Source of the DNA: Acidobacteriota bacterium
GTDB taxonomy: Bacteria > Acidobacteriota > Terriglobia > Terriglobales > Acidobacteriaceae
Assembly: GCA_021778845.1 (NCBI GenBank)
Contig: JAJYBU010000022.1
Location: 1-63,976 of the forward strand
DNA length: 63,976 nt
Direction: 5' to 3'
Under the pieces are notes generated by a model, which saw only the letters and a program-made list of their open reading frames with translations, did not search any database and was not told where the DNA came from. Numbering within the stretch: the stretch's first letter is position 1; each line of letters starts with the position of its first letter. The translations under genes were made by a program, and so were the position numbers. Below, piece by piece: positions 57,401 through 63,976 of the stretch.

Positions 57401-58179
57401 CGCTGGGGCATACCGGCTATAACGCATTTGTTATCGAACTTACGAAGCGGTCACCAAAGGGGATCAGTATGAACCTGAGCTACACGTTGTCTAGGGCCGT
57501 TGGCAACACGAACAATGCCTTTGTTGACACATACTCCGCGAACAATGGGTATCAGGATCCATACAATTTCCGGAACTACGCGAAATATTCTGAAGCCGGG
57601 TATGTGCCGCAGGTCGTCAAAGGATTCGTGACCTACCAATTGCCGTTTGGACGAGGTCAGCGGTATTTCGCAGTTGGCCGTATCTCGAATGCCATTCTCG
57701 GCGGCTGGCTTGCCGGTGCAATTCTCAACTACCAGTCGGGTGCGCCGATCGGGGCCATCCATGCGCAGACAAACTATCCAGGATGGAGCGGACTTTGGGT
57801 CAATGTCGCTCCGAATGCGGACTTCAAGAATAGATTCAAGAAGCTTGATCTGATCAATCTGAGCGATCCTTCCAATCAGTTCGTTGACTCGACAATCTTC
57901 AGTAATCCTCCAAATGGTCAACTGGGAAGCAGCCCTGTTACGTATGGGAATTGGCATGGGTGGGGTAGTAGCGACGAAGACGTGAGTCTGACGAAACAGT
58001 TTGCTGTTGGGCGCGCAGCACGATATACGGTATTGCTGCGTGGAGAGTTTTTCAACGTGTTGAATCGCCATTACTACGGCGGGCCAAATCTGGACATTGG
58101 CGGTCCATATTTTGGTCAGGTCACCGGAGTCATCGGCAATCCTCGGCAGGGACAGGTCACAGCTCGATTGTTATGGTGA
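54499..58179 (+). CDS. TonB-dependent receptor with N-terminal carboxypeptidase-like regulatory domain
   Basis: A 1226-residue Oar-like outer-membrane protein. After a signal peptide ('LICLVLMCLMALGIPAHAQ', about residues 40-58) comes a carboxypeptidase-regulatory-like domain ('RGTITGTITDRTGAVIPDVQ' onward), a plug region with 'GGGAFLFELKQGTNQFHGSA', and a roughly 850-residue beta-barrel rich in aromatic residues, ending 'TARLLW'. It should import a bulky ligand, probably an oligosaccharide made by the neighbouring enzymes; no SusD-like partner is present. GGAGG (54490-54494) supports the ATG at 54499, but the signal peptide begins at Met33 (54595). Confidence 0.9.
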   Translation: MKILIGRLLPFLGRQPQASGTTTISDTFGPTAMKRIRIISNLICLVLMCLMALGIPAHAQVDRGTITGTITDRTGAVIPDVQVVAVNPATGQAIKAVTNSAGIYNLLDLPIATYDITYSKPTFSSVVHTGVAIQVQQKAQMDVQLQVGSQTQTLTVTAVPLLKVNTELGTNMTSEEVSTLPLTAYQGRDITAFAFAVTPTVSGTDYQGQIGGSQANTKEVLIDGTSADSSRVGHISEMEPPMDAVGQFQVDTSGISAAAGRTGGGAFLFELKQGTNQFHGSAFGIYENKVLNANLWTNDYFRAYYDATDPANSATYNSQYAKPTDTYDDYGVSGGLPIWRNRMFLYAAMERYHQADFATTEGGATVPTTSFLQGDFSQLLETTLPPLGKDHAGNTIYVGSIWNPTTGDVFPSNIIPQDMFSAVSQSVATIYQKYYQPTIAGRDILNYPKLDQIDPEFTQTQLSFNYTWDVTPTNRIDSSFIYVLRPRYNAALTSANNLWQAGSSDGGPLASGGVQTTVSNAYRINDTWNITPNLLNVGAYTFNAFLNKALPLTSIAGNNNWAQQIGLGNYQSVPNFPVTSFGGTLNGVSEYQIGSSRTLHSGGVEYNGIFDDTLTWIHGKHVVNTGFELRALGINNDTFGGALHFNFSQLTGAPLIAKIQSLSGFGFADFMLGDVASASKDTQFNQYGRRKEFALFVEDSYRITPKLTLDYAVRWDVPLAEHVLKGEWSNFTTAASNPNFGSNLGSMQYLTNSGQTFEVNSNYFQFSPHFGASYALTPKIVFRGGWGLYYVPLGNNTYGAVPYGSSYGYHTINQILVKPQAFEYAFNWDSGYPGQAVSTPVDNSGPYIPYGPASVSPDTLTMGLTQNWNLNIQYQFAGAWVLHGSYIGNIGDKLHDGSLNPQNWPTWSAYSQLYQTGHAQAFIRNASQAAALHVPYPYPGWTGTAYQAISPYPQVARTYGPTYFVNDPLGHTGYNAFVIELTKRSPKGISMNLSYTLSRAVGNTNNAFVDTYSANNGYQDPYNFRNYAKYSEAGYVPQVVKGFVTYQLPFGRGQRYFAVGRISNAILGGWLAGAILNYQSGAPIGAIHAQTNYPGWSGLWVNVAPNADFKNRFKKLDLINLSDPSNQFVDSTIFSNPPNGQLGSSPVTYGNWHGWGSSDEDVSLTKQFAVGRAARYTVLLRGEFFNVLNRHYYGGPNLDIGGPYFGQVTGVIGNPRQGQVTARLLW

Positions 58180-58511
58180 CACTACTGAATCAGATGGAAA
58201 TGCTCCAGGCGCCTATAGATCGGCAATCGACCAATCCTGGCCTGGCAACAAATAAGGAGATTTGTTTCTGAGTTGGCTGCGATGCTGAGTTGTCGGAACG
58301 GACTCATGACGTAGCCCAGCCATGCACGGGCGGATGTTTAATTGCATGGTATCCGCCACTGTCCTATTGGTGTACGGCCGCTGTCCGCAACGCAAAAGCT
58401 ATCGTCATCAGGGAGATGCTTTCTAACGGCGCTGTAGCAGAATGTATCAATCAAAGAACCCTGGTTGGCAGTCTGTGAGTTCGGATTCTGAGCTGGAGGA
58501 GTGTCAACAAG
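58180..58511. other. 332-bp gap between the receptor and the GH2 gene
   Basis: No gene that I can support. It contains an inverted repeat, GGCGGAT (58329-58335) and ATCCGCC (58351-58357), with a 15-base centre, which may be an operator or hairpin. GGAGGA near 58495-58500 is the likely ribosome-binding site of the next gene. Confidence 0.45.
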
Positions 58512-60935
58512 GTGTCGAGCCAAGAGAGTAATGTTCCTCCGATTTCTCGCCGTATTTTCATAGCCGGATGTGCAGCTAGTTCTCTGGAGCTAGGCACGCC
58601 AGTCGTGCGGGCGTGGGGAGCAGGACGTCAAGAGATACGATCTCACGTGCCTGCCCATTTTTCAATGTCTCTTAATCAGGACTGGCTGTGCGGTGGTCGC
58701 TTCGGGACGATACAGACCGATGACAGGGCAGATGCAGTTCCGCCGACTCGCGTTACGTTTCCTGATTGTGTTGCGCCGCTCTCATGGCAGCAGTGGAATC
58801 CGGAATGCTGGGAGCATGTGTGGATCTATCGGCGGCAGTTCGTCATACCGGAAAGCATGCGGGGCATGAGGCTGTTTATTCACTTCGACCGCATCATGTC
58901 AGGGGCCGAAGTGAGTCTAAATGGGCGTGTACTGCCGAAGCACCTGGGAGGATTTCTTCCTTTCGAGTATGAAGTCACCCAGCTTGTGAGGAAAGGAGGT
59001 AACGATCTGTCGCTAGAGGTGGATTCCCGTTGGCTGGACGTTCCTCCGAGCGGGTCGCCCAAAGGAGCGAAATCGATTGATTATCTACTGCCCGGAGGAG
59101 TCAATGGCTCTGTAAGCCTTCGGGCCGTCCCTGAGATATTTATTCGGAATGTATTTATCCGGCCGATGGACGTCCTCGATGGAAAAAGGCGGCTCGACGT
59201 CATTTGTCAAGTGGACGCTGGCGAACGCTCGGCAACTCATGTGCGCCTGGAAGCCACCTTGCTTAAAGATGGGTACCGGCTGGCAAATGCATCGGAGAGC
59301 GTAACGCTGAACAAAAATGATGAAGAGATCACGTTGACTTTGCATAGGCTTGGAAACATTCGGCTGTGGGATGTTGAAAGACCACATCTTTATGACGTTG
59401 AGATTGTGCTGTTTGTCGATGACAAGCCACTGCACCTATACAAGACGCGAGTAGGATTTCGTGAAGCGCAATTTGGACTTAACGGATTTTTCCTGAACGG
59501 GAAGAGATTACAGTTATTTGGGCTCAATCGTCATGAGATTTATCCATACGTTGGCTTTGCGGCTTCTAATCGTACGATGCGGCGGGATGCCGAAATCCTG
59601 CGTCACCGATTCAACTGCAACATGGTGCGCTGTTCACACTATCCGCAGTCTGAGGCATTCATGAATGCCTGCGATGAACTTGGGTTGATGGTTTGGGAGG
59701 AGACACCTGGGTTTCAATATATCGGAGGAGAAGAATGGCAGAATCTGGTTTTGCGCGATGTTCGTGAGATGGTGATTCGAGATCGCAATCACCCTTCTGT
59801 CATCATCTGGGGCGTTCGCTTGAATGAATCGCCGAATGATCCGGCCTTGTATTGGCGAACTAAAGAAATTGCGTTAGCACTCGATGGTACGCGTCAAACA
59901 TCGGGAACAATGACACCTGCATCAGAGCGGACATGGGAGCAGGCATGGCACCAGGATGTCTTTGCATTTGACGACTACCATGCAGATTCACCGGGTGTAG
60001 TAGGTATTCGGCCTCCGCTGGCTGGAGTGCCCTATCTCGTATCGGAGTCGATCGGACAATTCAATTATCCCGCAGGACAAGGCTTTAGTCTCATCTACCG
60101 ACGTAACGCGAAGCCTGCAGTGCAGCAGGATCAGGCATTGTTCCACGCGGCCGCACATGACAAAGCTGCCGGGTATCCAGCGTGTTCAGGGCTTCTGGGT
60201 TGGTGTGCCTTTGACTACCCGAGTCTTATCAATGCATATGACGGGTTGAAATATCCTGGCATCGCGGACTTCTTCAGAATTCCTAAATTAGGTGCGGCCT
60301 TTTATGAGAGTCAGGTCAGCCCTCGGTTACGGCCTGTCATCGCGCCAGATTTTTACTGGGACTTTGGAGAACACACGCCTTCTGGTCCTGGAGAACGCGC
60401 TGCAATTTTTTCAAACTGCGACCGCTTGGAGTTGTTTATTGATGGCGAGCGACATTCTATTTTGTGTCCAGACCGCACCGCATTTCCGCATACTGCATAC
60501 CCGCCTTTCTTTGCCTCCTTGAAGATGGATGGTTTGAACAAGCCAGAACTTCAGATAAACGGATATGTGAATGATGTGCTAGTTCTGTCACGCACATTCT
60601 CTTCAAATTCTGGAGACGACAAGCTGTGGCTCGAAGCAGACGATTTGGACTTACTCGGAGACGGATCAGACACAACGCGGCTTGCATTCGGAGTTGTTGA
60701 TAAGCACGGTGCGCCGCGTCCATTTGCTGGCGGCAAGGTTAGCCTTACGATCGAGGGTCCGGGAAAGTTATTAGGTGAAAACCCATTTGATCTTGTTGCA
60801 ACTGGTGGAATGGGAGCGGTGTGGATTCGAGCGCTGGCGTGCTCGCATGGCCTGATTCGAGTCCGCGCCGAGCATTCCTCGCTGAAGCCCTCGCGTGAGG
60901 TTGCCGTAAAGGTTGAGAGTGACGCTTTCACCTAA
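58512..60935 (+). CDS. Glycoside hydrolase family 2 enzyme, exported (possible Tat lipoprotein)
   Basis: An 807-residue GH2 protein: sugar-binding jelly roll (about 50-210), immunoglobulin-like domain (about 210-320), TIM barrel (about 325-620) and a C-terminal beta domain. Glu439 in 'WGVRLNESPND' fits the acid/base and Glu512 in 'YLVSESIGQ' the nucleophile. GH2 includes beta-galactosidases, glucuronidases and mannosidases; specificity is open. The N-terminus 'SRRIFIAGCAASS' combines a twin arginine (13-14) with a lipobox-like IAG-Cys20. GTG start at 58512. Confidence 0.88.
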   Translation: MSSQESNVPPISRRIFIAGCAASSLELGTPVVRAWGAGRQEIRSHVPAHFSMSLNQDWLCGGRFGTIQTDDRADAVPPTRVTFPDCVAPLSWQQWNPECWEHVWIYRRQFVIPESMRGMRLFIHFDRIMSGAEVSLNGRVLPKHLGGFLPFEYEVTQLVRKGGNDLSLEVDSRWLDVPPSGSPKGAKSIDYLLPGGVNGSVSLRAVPEIFIRNVFIRPMDVLDGKRRLDVICQVDAGERSATHVRLEATLLKDGYRLANASESVTLNKNDEEITLTLHRLGNIRLWDVERPHLYDVEIVLFVDDKPLHLYKTRVGFREAQFGLNGFFLNGKRLQLFGLNRHEIYPYVGFAASNRTMRRDAEILRHRFNCNMVRCSHYPQSEAFMNACDELGLMVWEETPGFQYIGGEEWQNLVLRDVREMVIRDRNHPSVIIWGVRLNESPNDPALYWRTKEIALALDGTRQTSGTMTPASERTWEQAWHQDVFAFDDYHADSPGVVGIRPPLAGVPYLVSESIGQFNYPAGQGFSLIYRRNAKPAVQQDQALFHAAAHDKAAGYPACSGLLGWCAFDYPSLINAYDGLKYPGIADFFRIPKLGAAFYESQVSPRLRPVIAPDFYWDFGEHTPSGPGERAAIFSNCDRLELFIDGERHSILCPDRTAFPHTAYPPFFASLKMDGLNKPELQINGYVNDVLVLSRTFSSNSGDDKLWLEADDLDLLGDGSDTTRLAFGVVDKHGAPRPFAGGKVSLTIEGPGKLLGENPFDLVATGGMGAVWIRALACSHGLIRVRAEHSSLKPSREVAVKVESDAFT

Positions 60936-61002
60936 TGTTCGGACGAGAAGCTGATGCAGTCAATTTCCGGAGGCGGTAGATAGTAAGAGGAGAGAAAAGA
61001 CC

Positions 61003-62709
61003 ATGAAGACATTTCAGGGGTGCACCTTGTTGGTCACCGCAATAACTGTAGTAAGTTGTGCGAGTCACTCGGTAAGCATGCCAGTTAGCGCCAGCGTGGC
61101 CTCAAGGGTTTCTCTGTCCGCGATCGGTGCCCAGCCGGAGATGACGATGGGTACTCCGTCGCCATCAGCGGGCGGACCGGGGTCGTACTACATCGACTGT
61201 AGTGAGCCATCGAACGGAGCAGGCACTCAGGCTTCCCCGTTGAATAGCCTGGCGGCCGCGAATGTAATTCACTATCAGCCTGGCGATACGATCTACTTCA
61301 ACCGGGGTACAACCTGCAATGGCATGTTTGCCCCGACTGGCTCCGGAACAGTAAGCGCGCCCATCACGGTCACCGCATACGGGGCCGGGCAACTTCCAGT
61401 GATCGACGGCGGACCCACAAACGCTTCAGCGGTTTACCTGACGAACCAGTCCTACTGGACCATCGAGAATCTCGAACTCCATGAGGGCATGAACTGGGGG
61501 CTGGTGGCTAAAGCGCTCAATAATACCGCAGTCTACGGACTCACAATTCAGAATGTCATTGCGACAGGAGCTACCTCGGTTGCTAAGCAGCGTGCCCTTA
61601 GCGGAGAGATCGGACTACTGGCGGACGGCTTGGATAACGCAACGCTCAATGACGTGAATATATCGTATGTTACCGTGGGAGACACAAAGGCCGGAGAGGG
61701 TATCTTCGTGAAAGCCGGGCCTCACGGGTTCTACTCCGGAGTAAAAGGTCAGAGCATCACTATCACCAAATCGAAGGTGTCGAACGTCTACGGTGATGGA
61801 CTTCTGGTGGCGGACGCCGAGAACGTGACGATTAGCCACAACATCGTTACTGGGTCCGGCGAGTGCCCCCTCTGCACAGGGAGTACGCCCGGCGCACTCT
61901 GGGTATGGAACAGTATCAATGTGGAGATGTCCTGGAACGAGTCCTACAAAAATACGAGTTGGGGCGGGGACGGCGGGGGCATGGATATTGACTACTTGAA
62001 CCGCAACGTTACGGTTGAATACAACTACATCCATGACAACAAGGGCTATTGCATCTCCGTATTCGGCGCAGGAAAGCAGGTAACATACAAATCAATCATC
62101 CGCTTCAATGTGTGTGCAAACAATGCTGCTCAACCAACCACGACTCAGAAGGGGGACTTCCTTATTTCAACGTGGGATGGTGGTTCGCTAAACGGAGTCC
62201 AGATTTATAACAATACAACGTACTGGACAGCGACACAGGCCAACGATTACGAGTTAACCGCGACCTCCGCTACGTTCTCGGGGACACTTCGGAACTTCTT
62301 CATGAACAATCTGGTATACACCCCATTGCAGCATCCGTTTCTTATCGCGGCTCCCGAGCAGATCAAGGCCGATTACAACCTGTATTATTCACCCGAAGCT
62401 CAGGAATATACCTTCGAATACGAGGGAACGGTCTGGAATAGCTTTGCTGCTTATCAGAGCGGCAGTAACCAGGATGCGCATTCAATACTTGCAAATCCTC
62501 GGCTCGGAGACCCCTCCTATGACGTAGACAATGTGTGGCCGAAGGATCAGTTGAGGCCGGAGCACGGATCGCCGGCCATCGGAGCGGGTACTGACGTGTG
62601 CACTGGGTACAGTGCCACTGTATGTTCCATGGGAATCACTGACTTCTTCGATAAGCCGCTTCCCGAAGCAGGCATCTGGATGGGGGCAATTCAAGAGAAG
62701 TACGACTAG
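61003..62709 (+). CDS. Right-handed parallel beta-helix lipoprotein
   Basis: A 568-residue protein. The signal ends in the lipobox 'VVSC' with Cys19, so it is probably anchored to a membrane. From about 90 to 420 there are repeating short strands with Asn-rich turns ('YWTIENLELHEGMNWGLV', 'VTISHNIVTGSG', 'VTVEYNYIHDNKGYCISVFG'), the pattern of pectate-lyase-like beta-helices used by polysaccharide lyases and hydrolases. No lyase subfamily motif is recognisable. It follows the GH2 gene by 67 bp with its own ribosome-binding site (taagaggaga). Its stop codon abuts the IS701-type element. Confidence 0.82.
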   Translation: MKTFQGCTLLVTAITVVSCASHSVSMPVSASVASRVSLSAIGAQPEMTMGTPSPSAGGPGSYYIDCSEPSNGAGTQASPLNSLAAANVIHYQPGDTIYFNRGTTCNGMFAPTGSGTVSAPITVTAYGAGQLPVIDGGPTNASAVYLTNQSYWTIENLELHEGMNWGLVAKALNNTAVYGLTIQNVIATGATSVAKQRALSGEIGLLADGLDNATLNDVNISYVTVGDTKAGEGIFVKAGPHGFYSGVKGQSITITKSKVSNVYGDGLLVADAENVTISHNIVTGSGECPLCTGSTPGALWVWNSINVEMSWNESYKNTSWGGDGGGMDIDYLNRNVTVEYNYIHDNKGYCISVFGAGKQVTYKSIIRFNVCANNAAQPTTTQKGDFLISTWDGGSLNGVQIYNNTTYWTATQANDYELTATSATFSGTLRNFFMNNLVYTPLQHPFLIAAPEQIKADYNLYYSPEAQEYTFEYEGTVWNSFAAYQSGSNQDAHSILANPRLGDPSYDVDNVWPKDQLRPEHGSPAIGAGTDVCTGYSATVCSMGITDFFDKPLPEAGIWMGAIQEKYD

Positions 62710-63976
62710 TACTACAGTTGTAGATAGAGTATAGGCAGGGGAGATCGGCGCCTTTGGTAGTGGTATCTGAGCGCGTGGAATTGATGTTTTCTGCGCCAGT
62801 TCGACCAGTGCAACAGATGCTCAACGCCGTGCCATCCGCGCCAGAACAGGTGTGTGAGCAGGTGGCGTAACTCCGGTACGCTGAGCGGAACCTGCCCGAC
62901 GGGAGTTTTTTTCTCCTCTGGACCGCAACGTGACCAGTGCAGCAAAGGCCAACATGGCAAGTGTGATGTGGCGATACCAGCCATGCCAGATGCGAACCTC
63001 GTAGTGATCCAGACCGCATTCTCCTTTGGCTGCCTGAAAAGTTTGCTCGATTTGCCAGCGTTGTCCGGCAACACGAACCAGTGTTCCCAGCGTGGCTTCT
63101 GCAACACGAGCATGAAACCAGTAATAGGCATGCTCTGGTTCTTGTTCGATACTGCGCCGGAGCAGCAGGCCGTGTGTCCAGCCATCTTGTTGCCAGCCTA
63201 CAATCATCGTCCAGTCATAGAGCCGTTCGCCCTTGCTGCCTTCGCCTGCCGAAAGCCGTTGCCAGGCAAGAGCGGGAAGATTGCGCGCGATTTCATCCAC
63301 CCGGCGCAATTGCTGATCCGGCCAGCGCATCCGCTGGTCGCAGGCAACAGCCATCACATACCCAAGCTGTTTTTCTTCAAGCCACGCGCGCAACCTGCTG
63401 TTGTTGCCATACACCTCGTCGCCGGCGACCCAGGTGCACGCCGCTCCTGCCGCAAGTGCACGTGCAATCATCCTCTGCGCCAGTTCCGGTTTAGTAGCGA
63501 ATTTCGTAGCGTCCGGAACCGCAGTTGCTCTGCAACGCTCGCGATCTGCGGCCCACTCCTCGGGAAGATACAACTCGCGATCTACCAATGCCGTACCCCG
63601 ACTGCTGGCATAGCAAAGAAACACGCCAACCTGGCTATTTTCAATGCGTCCGGCAGTACCGGTGTACTGGCGTTTAACGCCGACGGAGTGAGCGCCTTTT
63701 TTCAGGAAGCCAGTTTCATCGACGATCAAAACTGCATCGGGTGCGCTCAACTGTTCAAGGACATACTCACGCAGCCGATCACGAGCCTGATCTGCATCCC
63801 AACAGGCTCTGTCCAGCAGATGCTGAACTCGGTGGGGCGCGACTTCACCCATCCACTCGGCCAACTGCCAGCCGTTCTTACGCTCACAATGGCTCAGTAA
63901 CCCTTGCAAATAGGTATAACTGCGCTCCCGTGCCTCGGAACGAACAAAAAGGTCTGCGATGCAGTCATGCGACCGC
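62710..63976 (-). mobile_element. IS701-type insertion sequence, cut by the window edge
   Basis: The element's 3' tip is probably at 62710 (TACTACAGTTGTAGA...), because the transposase frame ends at 62712-62714 and the preceding gene ends at 62709. CTAG at 62706-62709 could be the 4-bp target duplication usual for this family. The left end and the matching terminal repeat lie beyond the window, so the ends cannot be confirmed here. Confidence 0.7.
62712..63976 (-). CDS. IS701-type DDE transposase, 5'-partial and frameshifted
   Basis: The reading frame is open to the window edge ('DCIADLFVRSEARERSYTYL' precedes the internal TTG at 63909), so the 5' end is missing. DDE-type motifs: 'LIVDETGFLKKG', 'WVAGDEVYGN' and 'QIEQTFQAAKGECGLDHYE'. 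In this frame it stops at 62821 with an unrelated tail. The family C-terminus ('VPLSVPELRHLL', 'HWSNWRRKHQFHALRYHYQR') is in the next frame and ends at 62712. The change of frame falls at an A7 run (62906-62912); one A fewer would restore a single frame. Pseudogene, transcriptional slippage or a sequencing error are all possible. Confidence 0.85.

Noticed and set aside
62890..62925. Programmed -1 ribosomal frameshift in the IS701-type transposase
   Set aside because: The downstream C-terminus lies in the +1 frame relative to the upstream part, so a -1 slip on the A7 run would not reach it.
62854..63900. 348-codon plus-strand frame opposite the IS701-type transposase
   Set aside because: Antisense shadow of the transposase, which has DDE motifs on the minus strand.
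1..63976. CRISPR array
   Set aside because: I saw no regularly spaced direct repeats anywhere in the window and no cas genes.

Overview
The window looks like a chromosomal segment from the phylum Acidobacteriota, most likely class Terriglobia (Granulicella/Terriglobus/Edaphobacter-like). This rests on gene content: a GWxTD-domain exported protein, very large TonB-dependent receptors with an N-terminal carboxypeptidase-like regulatory domain, a membrane-anchored regulator module (sequence 'ELPLGGYVPVFR') that is common in this phylum, GTP-dependent PEP carboxykinase, and many Tat-type or lipoprotein-type exported enzymes. No marker gene such as 16S rRNA is present, so the assignment is inference.

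Layout. (1) 0.3-5.8 kb: acyl-CoA dehydrogenase facing away from etfB-etfA and a membrane Fe-S/CCG-domain protein, forming a route from acyl-CoA oxidation to the quinone pool. (2) 6.0-14.5 kb: a small HTH protein, a Tat-exported metallophosphoesterase, an M24 peptidase, accB-accC (biotin carrier and biotin carboxylase), thiE, and two tandem APC amino-acid permeases. (3) 14.5-19.9 kb, minus strand: a 961-residue exported protein of unknown function, a MacB/LolD-type ABC ATPase and its HlyD-like adaptor, with no permease gene beside them. (4) 20.1-23.7 kb: a GWxTD protein and an outer-membrane-type protein with a carboxypeptidase-like regulatory domain. (5) 24.0-34.8 kb: a compact eight-gene purine cluster, purF-L-M-C-D-N-E-K, with stop/start overlaps at most junctions. 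It encodes every step from PRPP to SAICAR; purB and purH are not here. (6) 34.8-41.4 kb: a tripartite RND efflux operon with a divergent TetR regulator, then PEP carboxykinase on the minus strand.

(7) From about 43.3 kb the sequence becomes visibly less GC-rich and has the look of accessory DNA. It holds tRNA-Ser(CGA), an internally deleted IS200/IS605-type element carrying only the first 11 and last 20 codons of its transposase, an alcohol-dehydrogenase gene cut off at that element, and an NmrA-type reductase divergent from a LysR regulator. (8) 47.5-62.7 kb is a polysaccharide-utilisation-like locus: sulfatase, PhoD-like phosphatase, GH128 beta-1,3-glucanase, a membrane-anchored regulator divergent from a 1226-residue TonB-dependent receptor, a GH2 glycosidase and a parallel beta-helix lipoprotein. 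Four of the enzymes have Tat-like or lipoprotein export signals. A near-identical 14-mer (TAAC[A/T]GTCATTGAC) lies upstream of both the sulfatase and the receptor. (9) The window ends inside an IS701-type insertion sequence whose tip abuts the lipoprotein stop codon. Its transposase reading frame is broken at an A7 run.

The best candidate for an undescribed system is the sulfatase/GH128/GH2/TonB-receptor locus with its own membrane-bound regulator and shared promoter motif. The sequence alone does not identify the substrate.
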